From contig DUBB01000008.1 in assembly GCA_012960535.1 (NCBI GenBank), positions 94,516-158,515 of the forward strand: a DNA stretch of 64,000 nt, given 5' to 3'. Source of the stretch: Gammaproteobacteria bacterium (lineage in GTDB: Bacteria > Pseudomonadota > Gammaproteobacteria > Pseudomonadales > Azotimanducaceae). A program made the position numbers and the translations under genes. Shown here in pieces: positions 54,855 to 63,676 of this stretch; the stretch's first letter is position 1; every line of letters starts with the position of its first letter. Below the pieces are notes generated by a model, which did not search any database, had not been told where the DNA came from, and was given only the letters and a program-made list of their open reading frames with translations.

Positions 54855-55060
54855 GTGCTGGATTGCCGGGTTAGGTTGCAGATCCGAGTTAAAGGGGATG
54901 GGTTGGGTGTCGAAGTATCCGTTATCTTTTGGCTGGCCCTGTCATAACGGGATTGATTAAAACGCAAGCTGATTTATATTGGTTCCAAAGAAGCGTACTG
55001 TTGAGGGACTGGTCTTTACAAATCAGCTGTCAGGCCAGCCAACATTGACTGGAGCTTAAT

Positions 55061-56080
55061 ATGAGAATTATTGCGATTTTGTTTACGTTACTTTATTCAC
55101 TTTCTGCCTGCGCTGAAGATGCCATCTTATTGGATCAAGGCCCTGACCTTCCACCGCCTATGTCGGCAGTACAATTCGATGAACTATTGAATCAGATATC
55201 AAACTGGGGCCGCTGGGGTAAGGAAGATCAGCTGGGAACGCTCAACCTGGTGACTAACGAAAAGCGCATCAACGCAGCCGGCCTGGTTCAGACAGGACAG
55301 GCAGTATCACTTTCGCTGCCCCTGAACAAAGTAAAAGACCTGGTTAATGAGTCCCCTTTTGTTCATGAGCCTTTTATCTTTCCAGCGGCATTTGGCATTC
55401 CTGAGGAAGCCCTGCCCCAGGCTGCAGGTGATAATTTCGCCGTTGCCTACCATGGTTTTGCGCATTCGCATCTGGACGCTGTGTCTCATTTTGCCTACAA
55501 GGATAAAATGTATAACGGCTATGGCTTTGAGCTGGGCGACGGTGGTTTTGCTAATCTTGGCATTGAAAATATTGCCGAAGCCGGCATTGTTACCCGAGGG
55601 GTTTTAGTCGATATGCCAGCTTTTCTTGGTGTGGATTACATGGAGCCAGGCACGGCGATAACCATTGACGACCTGCTAGCCTGGGAGAAGAAAGCTGGCG
55701 TTAGCATCGGCTCCGGTGATGCGCTGTTAATCAGAACAGGCCGCTGGAAGGCGGTTGAAGCGCTTGGGCAGTGGCATTTTGTCGAGAAAGCCGCTGGATT
55801 GCACGCCTCGGTGGCTGCTTTTCTCAAGCAAAGGGATGTTGCCGTGATTGGCTGTGACGGGGTATCAGATGTTATGCCCTCGGGCGTTGAAAATCGTTTT
55901 AATCCCGTGCATGAACTAGTGCTGATAGGGCTGGGTATGCCGCTGTTGGATAATTTAGATTTAAGAGCTGTGAGTAAATTATCTGCAGACACGGGTCGTG
56001 CTACATTCATGCTTGTGGCATCACCGCTCAAGGTTAATGGCGCCACAGGGTCGCCGCTGAATCCTATAGCGGTATTTTGA
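55061..56080 (+). CDS. secreted cyclase-family metal hydrolase (kynurenine formamidase-like)
   Basis: A 339-residue protein with a signal peptide (MRIIAILFTLLYSLSACAEDA, about 1-19). The cyclase-family metal motif HXGTHXDXPXH is present in the form AYHGFAHSHLDAVSHF. Other family blocks are WGRWGKEDQLGTLNLVTNEKR and AVIGCDGVSDV-like DVAVIGCDGVSDVMPSGVENRFNPVHEL. Relatives hydrolyse N-formylkynurenine or cyclise polyketide/isatin-type substrates. Periplasmic location is likely. The stop is followed by a four-base overlap with the next frame, but the following lipoprotein start is 47 bp later. Confidence 0.92.
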   Translation: MRIIAILFTLLYSLSACAEDAILLDQGPDLPPPMSAVQFDELLNQISNWGRWGKEDQLGTLNLVTNEKRINAAGLVQTGQAVSLSLPLNKVKDLVNESPFVHEPFIFPAAFGIPEEALPQAAGDNFAVAYHGFAHSHLDAVSHFAYKDKMYNGYGFELGDGGFANLGIENIAEAGIVTRGVLVDMPAFLGVDYMEPGTAITIDDLLAWEKKAGVSIGSGDALLIRTGRWKAVEALGQWHFVEKAAGLHASVAAFLKQRDVAVIGCDGVSDVMPSGVENRFNPVHELVLIGLGMPLLDNLDLRAVSKLSADTGRATFMLVASPLKVNGATGSPLNPIAVF

Positions 56081-56127
56081 AACAACCCGGGAGCCCGTTG
56101 CATGAAACAAAATTGAGGACTGGCTTG

Positions 56128-56373
56128 ATGTTTAGATTACTGACCGTGCTGCTGCTGGTTGGCTGCGCGACCAAGCAGGATCTTTTTTCCCCGGACGGGA
56201 GCAGGTTGCATACTGCAAATGATTTGTCGCTGGTGACCTGCGTATTTCATGCTAAAGCAGTAGGCCAGCGTGTTAATGATACTACTCGCTACGTTGGTGA
56301 GGGCTCAGTTACTGTTCGTAGAGCCCAGAGCGATTGTTTTGAACAGGAATTGAAAGGGAGCGATGATGAATAA
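56128..56373 (+). CDS. small putative lipoprotein
   Basis: From ATG 56128, preceded by GAGGA, the product is an 81-residue lipoprotein: signal region MFRLLTVLLLVGCATKQD with lipobox LLVGC. The rest is short and polar (VTCVFHAKAVGQRVNDTTRYVGEGSVTVRRAQSDCFEQEL) with two further cysteines. I do not recognise the family. A reading frame for a small membrane protein follows directly (56363-56523), and the two genes may form a unit. Confidence 0.7.
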   Translation: MFRLLTVLLLVGCATKQDLFSPDGSRLHTANDLSLVTCVFHAKAVGQRVNDTTRYVGEGSVTVRRAQSDCFEQELKGSDDE

Positions 56374-56523
56374 GTATATCGTTATTATTGGTTGTGCCAT
56401 GTCATGGCTGTTCTGGTCACTGTCCTGCTAAAAAGCATGGGCGTAAGTTCTGGTTTTGTTATAGGCGGAATTGTTGGTGGCCTCACAGGAGGACTAGGAG
56501 GCTGGTATATTAATAAAGAGTAA
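56363..56523 (+). pseudogene. small glycine-zipper membrane protein, probably frameshifted
   Basis: One frame starts at ATG 56363 (MMNKYIVIIGCAMSWLFWSLSC, stops at 56431). A second, overlapping frame starts at ATG 56404 (MAVLVTVLLKSMGVSSGF) and continues VIGGIVGGLTGGLGGWYINKE to the stop at 56521-56523. The first frame gives an N-terminal membrane segment and the second a glycine-rich membrane segment, so a single base change would join them into a protein of about 52 residues with GxxxG repeats. The 39-residue second frame could also stand alone. It follows the small lipoprotein gene. Confidence 0.5.
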
Positions 56524-56564
56524 ACTGGGAGGTCGATTTGCCTGCGCGGCGAACCTCAGCCCGC

Positions 56565-57323
56565 TTATACTTGCCGGTAGCCGATGACAGACGCGATCAC
56601 CTGCACAATACCACTGGGAAAAGCAGTTGCCTCGATCACAGAAAAACCGGCGCTATCCAGCACTACCGAAAACTGATCAAGATTCCAGCTTCGTCGGTGC
56701 CAGATGCGTGTAACTGTTTCCAGACTGCCATCAGGTTGAATGCGCTGGTAACACAGCTCTATGGCAAGATTGCGCTGATCTTCACTGACCTCCAGCCCCG
56801 TCATGCCCACCCGCAGACGCACGCCGTCTACTTCGGTTTCTTTGAACTGCCCAATTGCTGACTGCAGAGCGGCGACGTTTGGAATATCAAGATCCACCAG
56901 CAACGCACTACCGGGTTCTAGATGCCTTTGAACGTTAGAGAGTAATTTGCAGAGATCTTCATCAGTTAACAGCAAAGTGATGCTACCGTTAGCGATGAAG
57001 ATGCACCGATAAGTTCTGGCAAGATCAAAGTCTTGCATGGTTGCGTGATGCAACACCGGCACAACACCGGTCTCGGTTGCCGCAGTGCGACAAAGCGCAA
57101 GCATGTCAGTAGATGAGTCAAGACCTTCCACGGCAAGCCCGCAACCCAAAAGCTCAAGCATCGGTCGTCCGGAGCCACAACAGACCTCCAGAGCTGGCTC
57201 ACCATGCCGGCGAACAAACTCGATATACGGCTCTGCGGCGCCGATACCACTAGCAAGGGGCTCATATAGCTCAGCAATTAGACCGGTGTAAAACTGTGCG
57301 GGATCCACATTATCGTCAGACAT
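56565..57323 (-). CDS. class I SAM-dependent methyltransferase
   Basis: A 252-residue Rossmann-fold methyltransferase. Motif I is LEVCCGSGRPMLELL, motif II carries VEGLDSSTDMLALC, and motif III has RCIFIANGSITLLL. The family is broad (SAM plus small molecule, sometimes ubiquinone- or malonyl-type acceptors) and the acceptor cannot be read from sequence. ATG 57323 starts MSDDNVDPAQFYTGLIAELY. It is encoded leftward, convergent with the small membrane gene and upstream of nothing obvious; the gap to the C69 peptidase gene is 145 bp. Confidence 0.9.
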   Translation of the reverse strand: MSDDNVDPAQFYTGLIAELYEPLASGIGAAEPYIEFVRRHGEPALEVCCGSGRPMLELLGCGLAVEGLDSSTDMLALCRTAATETGVVPVLHHATMQDFDLARTYRCIFIANGSITLLLTDEDLCKLLSNVQRHLEPGSALLVDLDIPNVAALQSAIGQFKETEVDGVRLRVGMTGLEVSEDQRNLAIELCYQRIQPDGSLETVTRIWHRRSWNLDQFSVVLDSAGFSVIEATAFPSGIVQVIASVIGYRQV

Positions 57324-57458
57324 CGCTATCTAGGCTCCTGATGATTCAAGAAACGGTCACTATAATTGCCGAAAGCAAACATTCCGGTAGCGACGGGTGT
57401 TACAAGGCGGGCATTCCAGTAGACCTTTCCTTTGCCTTGAGTCCCGAGAAAGACTAGA

Positions 57459-57480
57459 AGATGCGATTCTAATCGCATCT
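57459..57480 (-). terminator. perfect inverted repeat spanning the C69 peptidase stop, probable terminator
   Basis: AGATGCGATT - CT - AATCGCATCT, a perfect ten-base inverted repeat. On the minus strand the TAG stop (57469-57471) is in the loop, and TTCTAGTCTTTC follows on that strand, a weak T-rich tract. The hairpin over a stop codon is unusual. Confidence 0.6.
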
Positions 57481-58956
57481 AACCATTTGGTAATCAAGTA
57501 GGCTCATGTCGTTGCTTTCAGGTGCTCTCACGCCGTATAGAATCTTTGTTCTTGCTTCAATGCTGCCGAGAAGGGCATTACCAAGTTCAAGTGCTTCGCT
57601 CGCGGCATTGCGTGAATGTTCTGTTAGGTACTTGAGCGCCAATTGAGCTTGCCCGTTGTCGAATAGAGCGTCAGCTGTCTGCTCAACTTGTTTCTGCTCC
57701 TCGATCAACCGGATTTCAAATGCGGTAATTGCTTCGGTTACTTCGGGTAAAAATTTATCCGGGTGGTCGCAGGTAAAGTACATAAGACGCTTAAATGTAC
57801 GTCCGGCGAATTCAGTCGCTTCCTGAATCTGCCAATCCTTGGTAACAAATCGAGTGGCCTCGCCCTTAGTCAGATAGCGGTGCCTGCCAAATTCGGCAGG
57901 GATGCTTTGAACACCCATTCGATACGGCACGAATGGCGTGGTTACTGATCCAGTTGCCGCAATCCACAGCGTTCGATTCTCTGGTCTAACGCCAGCGCGA
58001 AGCTGTGCCACCTGGCCATAGCCTGTCGTGTCCTTGGATATACGCGTGTCTCGCACCACGCTTAACATTTTTCTGAGGTCGATAGGCGCTGCCCGTCTCA
58101 GTTCCTGCTCCAATTCATCTCGAGGGTATCGAACGTAATCGGTACCGTACACTGCCGTCACATTGAAAGGCTCGTCAGCTTCCGGTTTGAACCAGCCTTG
58201 TTGCACCGCGAAGTCGATGAAGTTCTCAGATCCCATGTAGTCTGGATTGCCGTGGAAATCCAATGGGATGTTTCCTATGTCACCGGGATAAGACACGCGA
58301 ACATCATCCGCACCGAGCCGTTCAGCAACCCACAGACCCTGCCCACCGGCGAAGTTCAGTAGCACCCACCCTTCATTTTCATCGGCAAACATGTGGGAAT
58401 TACCACCATAGGTAGAGTAGCCGTGCTCATCAATGAGTTTTCCGATTATCTCGACCGCCTGCCGCGCTGACCTGGCGCGCTCCATCGCAATACGAGACAA
58501 GTCACTGTAACTAGGTCCTTTCTGAGGATTCGGCGTCATTGCTACAAGCTCGGGGCGTGAATCCGACCAAACATCTCTTCCAGCAACATTGTGCTCGTTT
58601 AATCCACCATTGGTTATGGGTGCCGGAAATCCCTCGTAGTCAGAATAATTCATTGTCAGATAACGGGATGTTTGCGTTGCTTGAGGAATTTCTATGAATT
58701 GCCCTGGCATATTGGCTGTTTCATCTACACCGACGCTGACAGTTGCCCCGGCCGAAAAACGTCGCGCTGGAACGATTTCAAGCCAATGGCTCGATACCTC
58801 ATCACCGGATCCGCCAATCAAAACACTGCCGTCTGCCGTCAGGTTCTTGCCGATGTAAATTGCGTAACTTGCTTGCGCGTCAATCGATGAAATTGCGAGA
58901 AGCCCCAGAGTTGACGCCACAGTCGCGATAATGCGTGCCCGGTTTCCGATTTTCAT
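57469..58956 (-). CDS. C69-family (Ntn-type) dipeptidase-like protein
   Basis: A 495-residue protein with a signal peptide (about 1-29), then SYAIYIGKNLTADGSVLIGGSGDE. C69 dipeptidases mature to expose a catalytic N-terminal Cys just before a VGKxAxADGS block; here the aligned position is Ser30, so the protein may use Ser or may be inactive. Other family blocks are FADENEGWVLLNFAGGQGLWVAERLGADDVRVSYPGDIGNIP, VLNNGLNEHNVAGRDVWSD-like GGLNEHNVAGRDVWSDSRPE and SRYLTMNYSDY. It is probably periplasmic and may cleave dipeptides for the Opp transporters. The stop codon is in the loop of a perfect inverted repeat at 57459-57480. Confidence 0.85.
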   Translation of the reverse strand: MKIGNRARIIATVASTLGLLAISSIDAQASYAIYIGKNLTADGSVLIGGSGDEVSSHWLEIVPARRFSAGATVSVGVDETANMPGQFIEIPQATQTSRYLTMNYSDYEGFPAPITNGGLNEHNVAGRDVWSDSRPELVAMTPNPQKGPSYSDLSRIAMERARSARQAVEIIGKLIDEHGYSTYGGNSHMFADENEGWVLLNFAGGQGLWVAERLGADDVRVSYPGDIGNIPLDFHGNPDYMGSENFIDFAVQQGWFKPEADEPFNVTAVYGTDYVRYPRDELEQELRRAAPIDLRKMLSVVRDTRISKDTTGYGQVAQLRAGVRPENRTLWIAATGSVTTPFVPYRMGVQSIPAEFGRHRYLTKGEATRFVTKDWQIQEATEFAGRTFKRLMYFTCDHPDKFLPEVTEAITAFEIRLIEEQKQVEQTADALFDNGQAQLALKYLTEHSRNAASEALELGNALLGSIEARTKILYGVRAPESNDMSLLDYQMVRCD

Positions 58957-59391
58957 TTGTACGTTCTTATCAAAGGAATAGTGAGAGCAAAGAATAAGAT
59001 GAATATATCAGCATTCATATACCCTTCAAGTGTTCCTTCAGCGCCCGCTGCTTTTGTAAGTAATATCGCGAAGTCTTTTAGTGTAAAGCCAGAGACACCA
59101 ACTGAACAGTTTGAGGGTATCTAACTAAGCACAGGTGCGTGAGTTCTTATCCTCAGATTTGCGGAACAGGTAGCGATCTATCTATGCAGGTCTGTGGGTT
59201 TCGGGCTCCTTCGGGTAGTAAATGATAACTTTCTGGGTAATGGCGAAGCGCGCGAGAGCGATATAAATTATTCAAATGGAAAATAATAGAGTAATATAAT
59301 TGGTGGCCGGATCTCTGAGTATTGCCGGAAGAGCAATGCAAAATGAGGATATATAGCCCTTCTTTTATGGTAATCAGACAGGACAGAGATA
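58957..59391. other. intergenic region, 435 bp
   Basis: Divergent gap between the C69-like gene and the small secreted protein gene. A 41-residue frame (58999-59124, MNISAFIYPSSVPSAP and on) is open but has no supporting context. Nothing else is recognised. Confidence 0.35.
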
Positions 59392-59775
59392 ATGAAAAGT
59401 ATAATTTTGAAAACAATTCTTAGTTTTACCCTATTTGCGCTTGCGGCCTCTGCTAGTGCTGCTGAGGCGCGCGTCATCAATCTGTGGGAGTGTACAGTCA
59501 ATGAGAGCAAGACTATGGATGACGTGCATGCTGCAAATGGTAAATGGGTAAAATACGTCAATGCGCAAATTGATGGGGGTGACATTCACAGTTATGTACT
59601 GACACCGATCGTTGGTATGGCCGATACATTCAAATACGTGGATTCTTTCCCAAGTCTCACTTCGTGGACTACTTTGGATGAAATTGACAACGATGAAATG
59701 AAAGCGATTGAAAAAGGACTTAACGAGGCCGCCAGCTGCGCGTCAAATACCTTGCATCGCTCGAAGGCCAGCTGA
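59392..59775 (+). CDS. small secreted protein of unknown function
   Basis: A 127-residue product with a signal peptide (about 1-23, MKSIILKTILSFTLFALAASASAAEA). The mature part has VINLWECTVNESKTMDDVHAANGKWVKYVNAQIDGGDIHSYVLTPIVGMADTFKYVDSFPSLTSWTTLDEI, which looks like a folded alpha/beta domain with two cysteines (WEC and AASCAS). I do not know a named family. The start has AGGACAG upstream. The block FKYVDSFPSLTSW is likely a core motif. It is a well-formed gene standing alone between two noncoding stretches. Confidence 0.65.
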   Translation: MKSIILKTILSFTLFALAASASAAEARVINLWECTVNESKTMDDVHAANGKWVKYVNAQIDGGDIHSYVLTPIVGMADTFKYVDSFPSLTSWTTLDEIDNDEMKAIEKGLNEAASCASNTLHRSKAS

Positions 59776-60192
59776 TAGCCCAGATAATACAACGGCTGGG
59801 TTAAAACTCCAGGCTTTCCAATCTCAGGCAGTGGTTCGCCAGTAAACTGGTGATGAGGGGTGTTGACCTGTATGTGGTGAAAGCGCTGCTAGGATGCTCC
59901 AGCATCGAGATGACCGAGCGTTCCGCACACCTTGCAGCCAGTGGAGGAAGGAGGTTATAGCGAGCGCGAGGCTGGGTGTGTAGGTAAAGACTATGTATGC
60001 ACGTCTGCCTGGCCCAGACAGCTGCGGGCAAGGTCAATGACTGTAATGGTTTAGAAGGCATCTGAGTATTTTAAAGGCTTCGAGAAGTTAAATTGGCACT
60101 ATCTTCCGAATTGTCAGTTACATAGTGTTGATCATTCGGCGCGGCGACAGTGATGGAAATCTATCGATGCTAATTTGGCAATATCTAAATCG
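59776..60192. other. intergenic region, 417 bp
   Basis: No gene is supported. A weak hairpin (AGCCCAG / CTGGGTT, at about 59777-59802) lies just after the small secreted protein gene and could aid termination. Two further frames are open but lack features. Confidence 0.35.
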
Positions 60193-61248
60193 CTACGGAT
60201 AAAATATGTTGTCGAGGAACTGAATCATGACTTTGAGTGCCGGCGGTGCATCTAGCTCGAAACTGGTCTGTAGCAACCGATTCGACCCAGAGTCTAAAAA
60301 CGCATGGGATTTGTCTTGATACTCCCAGTACTGTACTGGCTGGCCGGCAGCTTCCAGGGCTTTCATGTAGGTCTTCACTGAGTCTGGTGATACTAAAGGA
60401 TCGTTGCTGCCGACTGTGAGTAGTTGCGGTGGAAGTTGTCGCTCCGTTGCTTTTGGTATGGAATTTAATGCAGACAATGCCATATAGACAGCTGGGTCAT
60501 CTTCGACGTTGAATTCATCGCCGAGAAAACCTCTGCCCATTGCGCCCTGAAACCACCATATTGGATTGGTCTTGTTTTCAAACCCATCGAGTGCCGCCTG
60601 GTAAAATTCATAGGGATAGCTGAGTATCGCTGCCTGTACTGCTAGCCCATTCCCCAAGCGTACATCCTCAGCGGACTGCGCTTCCGGCAAATAACTCGGC
60701 GTAAAATTTAATGACTTAGGTGAAAATGGTTCGGCGCTTAATCGCGTGCCACTATTAACGATCATCGCCGCCAAATGCCCTCCGGCACTGTCGCCGGTAA
60801 CAGCGATTCGGGCAGGGTCACCGTCAAATTCTCTAATATGTTCCTTAACCCACAATACTGCGCCGAAGGCATCCTCAACGATTGCGTCCATGGTGGTCGA
60901 ATTATTGTTGTCCGAAAGTAACCTGTAGTTGACGTTACAGATCACATAGTCCGAATTCGTCGCAAGATACGCAGCGGATTGATCCATGATCGACTTATTG
61001 TTCATTAGCCAACCTCCACCATGAAACATTACCACCACGGGATAAGAATCCTTGCCTGTCGAAGGCGTATAAATGTCCATGGTCAGGTCGAATTCATCTG
61101 GTGATGCCCAGAGGATGTCCGGAACCAGCGTGTAGCTGTTTGGATTGTTATTTTCTTTCAGCTCTGGCTGTTTTGAACAGGAAAATAAACAGCAGGCAAT
61201 GACGAAGTATACGAGGGTTTTTAACGGTCTGATAGAAATGGTGCTCAT
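60193..61248 (-). CDS. alpha/beta hydrolase lipoprotein (BD-FAE/carboxylesterase-like)
   Basis: The start at ATG 61248 gives a lipoprotein signal (MSTISIRPLKTLVYFVIACCLFSCSKQ) with lipobox CLFSC; upstream extension of the frame has no features. The 351-residue product has the oxyanion-hole HGGGW (VVMFHGGGWLMNN), the nucleophile elbow GDSAGG in VTGDSAGGHLAAMI, the acid in GSNDPLVSPDSV and the catalytic His in DKSHAFL. This layout is the bacterial feruloyl esterase/kynurenine formamidase-like carboxylesterase group. It should be anchored in the outer or inner membrane and cleaves ester or amide bonds of unknown substrates. It stands alone and leftward. Confidence 0.9.
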   Translation of the reverse strand: MSTISIRPLKTLVYFVIACCLFSCSKQPELKENNNPNSYTLVPDILWASPDEFDLTMDIYTPSTGKDSYPVVVMFHGGGWLMNNKSIMDQSAAYLATNSDYVICNVNYRLLSDNNNSTTMDAIVEDAFGAVLWVKEHIREFDGDPARIAVTGDSAGGHLAAMIVNSGTRLSAEPFSPKSLNFTPSYLPEAQSAEDVRLGNGLAVQAAILSYPYEFYQAALDGFENKTNPIWWFQGAMGRGFLGDEFNVEDDPAVYMALSALNSIPKATERQLPPQLLTVGSNDPLVSPDSVKTYMKALEAAGQPVQYWEYQDKSHAFLDSGSNRLLQTSFELDAPPALKVMIQFLDNIFYP

Positions 61249-61385
61249 GGGTGCCAGGTTCACGGAAAACACTACTATAGACGTACAGGTAACGAATATG
61301 GGTAATTCAGCAGGGCAGGGTAGATAAGTATCCTGGATCGCATTTTTCCCAGATTGCCAGAGTACCTTGATCAAGATTTTTTACA

Positions 61386-61595
61386 TCAGAAAGACAGGGT
61401 GGCAGCTTGTAGGCAGAGGATGGACACTGACCTACTAGCCTGCAGGCTGTAGGGCGAGGCTGCCCGCGCTGCATCTACATCTACATCTGTACACATGACG
61501 CTGGCACCTTCTTCCGTCATTGGCAAGGCCGACGCCTTGCCAATGCCACTTCCTGCTCCGGTAATAAATGCCAGCTTGTCGGCCAGTCGTACCAT
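61386..61595 (-). pseudogene. truncated short-chain dehydrogenase remnant
   Basis: From ATG 61595 the frame reads MVRLADKLAFITGAGSGIGKASALPMTEEGASV, the start of an SDR with the TGxxxGIG cofactor motif, and continues to CTDVDVDAARAA. It then loses SDR similarity and stops at 61386 after about 69 residues, whereas an SDR has about 250. The catalytic YxxxK region is absent from the following DNA as far as I can see. A deletion or recombination has removed the rest. It lies in a gene-poor area near the P450 gene. Confidence 0.75.
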
Positions 61596-61679
61596 TGTTC
61601 TGTTCTCAAGTCGCGCTGTGTTAATACAAAATATGCAAATAGGCGTTAGCTTACAACACCCACAGACCCCCAGTTGCAC

Positions 61680-62056
61680 CGTCTAGCCAGGGTGTGACCG
61701 GCCTGAGACGGTCTGAACGGTAAAATACCCAGAGTGAGTACCGTGTTTTAAAGGTTCTACTCTTAGGGATGTAATGTATAAGGCTCTTTTTAGTGACCGA
61801 ATTATTCATTCCTCAATTAATCAAGGCTCCTGAAGAGGATACTTTTGCCATCGGGGAAAGAGGCCGTTCAAAAAAACTATCTAAGACGGCTCAATGCGCC
61901 GTGCGGTCTGACTTCGCCTTAGCGTTTGCACCCTTGATCGATTTCGAACGCTTTCTGACAAAGCAGATAAACTTTTCGCTGAGGTCAGTAGCCAGCAGCA
62001 ACATCGCTTCCACGCTGTGGATCGCGATACATCATCTATTCGTAGGTTAAGTAAAA
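61680..62056. other. intergenic region, 377 bp
   Basis: An 85-residue frame is open (61793-62050) but has no recognisable motif, no credible start and low-complexity composition, so I do not call it a gene. Nothing else is seen. Confidence 0.35.
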
Positions 62057-63400
62057 CTATTTAGTGACAAAGGTCACCGGTAAGTCATCTTTCGGCTTGG
62101 AAATGGGTGACTGCTGTACAGGCATCTCATAGCCTTCGGCCACCTGCCAGGTATAGGTTTTCAACATTTCGAACAACACCAATTTGATCTGCATGTTGGC
62201 GAAATGAAGTCCTATGCACATGTGGGCACCGCCACTAAAGGGCACCCAACTATAGTCATGCCTTTTATGCTCCGCTTTTGCTGGGCTGAAACGCGTTGGA
62301 TCGAAGGTTTCAGGGTTGTCCCAGTATTCTGACATATAGTGCGTGTGAATCGGGTAGGTAATAACCAGCGCACCAGCAGGTATCAGATGGCCTTCATATT
62401 CGAATGCTGTATTGCTCATTTTTGGCAATGTAGACAGCGGAGGGTACATCCGCAGGGCCTCTTTGATGACCCAATCGATTTCAGTGGTGCTGCTCAGTGT
62501 TTCGGTTGTCAAATTCTCTAGATCGAGTGAGTTCATTTCGGCGACAAGCCTGTCCTGCCACTGCGGATTCTTGGCGAGTGAGTAAACCGTACTCGTTAGG
62601 GTGCTGGTGGTGGTGTCATGGGCAGCCATCATCAGGAAGATCATATGATCAACAATTTCCTGGTCGGTGTAGCCGGCGCCTTCTTCATCCTTTGCTTTAC
62701 ACAGTAGCGAGAACAGATCCTGACCGTCGCCATCGCGCCTCGTTGGAATCATTGGTAGGAAAAAATCACACATCGTTTCACGGGCCTTAATGCCACGCCA
62801 CAGCAAGGTGCCAGGAAAAGCGAAAGGTATGCGCGGCATAGACGCCGCGACAGCTGTTTCGAACGCTGTGTTGATTTTATCGGCGTCGTCGCCGAGATTC
62901 ATTCCGAGGAAAATACTGGCTGCAAGATCAAGGGTCATCTGCTTGAAGGTCGGGTAGACCAGCTTGTCGCCTTGAGAAGACCAGCCAGCAACCGCGGCTT
63001 TGACCTGCGGGATCATCTGACCGAGATACCCCTGCATGGCTTTGCTCTTAAAACCGGCCTGCATTAAGCGACGATGATAGCGATGATCGTCGCCATCACG
63101 CAGCATCAGTCCATTAGGAAAAATGCGTCCGATGATCATGTCCCAGGCCTTTTTGTTGGAGAAGGTCTGGTTTGGATTCAGCAAGCAGAGCTTGTGGGCA
63201 TTTGCGCCAAACAAATGAACGATTCGCATCTTGCCTGCTTTTTGCATGACGACATTGCCATATTCGCGGCGCAGGTCTTGACCATGCTCCAAGGGATTGT
63301 TGTAGCTGCGTTTCATATAACGCATGGTTTTTAGCAACCCGGTTTGGATGGGCTCTATTGGTTTTGCGATGTTTGTCATTGCAGCGTTACCAAAAGACAT
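62057..63400 (-). CDS. cytochrome P450
   Basis: A 447-residue P450 (or 440 from the second ATG at 63379; neither has a clear ribosome site). The oxygen-binding helix I motif is MAAHDTTTS, the ExxR pair is KEALRMYP, the PERF-like block is DPTRFSPAK, and the heme-binding loop FSGGAHMCIGLHF places the ligand Cys at about 395. The general sequence, with MRYMKRSYNNPLEHGQDLRREYGNVV at the start, is nearest in style to the CYP51/CYP26-like and bacterial sterol-type group. The redox partner is not encoded nearby. It probably hydroxylates a lipid or terpenoid; substrate unknown. Confidence 0.92.
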   Translation of the reverse strand: MSFGNAAMTNIAKPIEPIQTGLLKTMRYMKRSYNNPLEHGQDLRREYGNVVMQKAGKMRIVHLFGANAHKLCLLNPNQTFSNKKAWDMIIGRIFPNGLMLRDGDDHRYHRRLMQAGFKSKAMQGYLGQMIPQVKAAVAGWSSQGDKLVYPTFKQMTLDLAASIFLGMNLGDDADKINTAFETAVAASMPRIPFAFPGTLLWRGIKARETMCDFFLPMIPTRRDGDGQDLFSLLCKAKDEEGAGYTDQEIVDHMIFLMMAAHDTTTSTLTSTVYSLAKNPQWQDRLVAEMNSLDLENLTTETLSSTTEIDWVIKEALRMYPPLSTLPKMSNTAFEYEGHLIPAGALVITYPIHTHYMSEYWDNPETFDPTRFSPAKAEHKRHDYSWVPFSGGAHMCIGLHFANMQIKLVLFEMLKTYTWQVAEGYEMPVQQSPISKPKDDLPVTFVTK

Positions 63401-63403
63401 CAG

Positions 63404-63676
63404 GAAGACCTGCCATCTTACGGTTATCGTGGGGCTTTATCATTAGATTTAATATGGCAGCGACAGCCTAAAGAGTTTTTCGAGTTAGCGGTCAAGCCGA
63501 CATTGTTCCACGCTGATCGTTTTGCCAATGTTGGTTTTGTAGGGCAGGTGCTGGAACGAACCGAAGGCGCAAGGCTCTGTTCATATGGGAATGTTTCAGC
63601 CGAAATCAGAGAGTGGGCGTCGGATAACGGCTTTGAGAATGAATACCATGAACCAATCGAAGGTTTTCAACGGTAG
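63404..63676 (+). pseudogene. possible gene remnant of unknown family
   Basis: An open frame over this stretch reads YRGALSLDLIWQRQPKEFFELAVKPTLFHADRFANVGFVGQVLERTEG and on to EYHEPIEGFQR, ending at the TAG stop at 63674-63676. It has the composition of real protein but no credible start: the same frame runs into the P450 gene's opposite strand, with only a weak ATG at 63344. I cannot name the family. It is likely the 3' part of a damaged gene or a short gene with an unseen start. Confidence 0.35.

Noticed and set aside
58999..59124. 41-residue frame MNISAFIYPSSVPSAP and on
   Set aside because: No ribosome site of note, no hydrophobic or domain features and no context; could be real but cannot be supported.
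61793..62050. 85-residue rightward frame
   Set aside because: No motif, weak start, codon pattern unlike neighbours; judged a chance frame in non-coding DNA.
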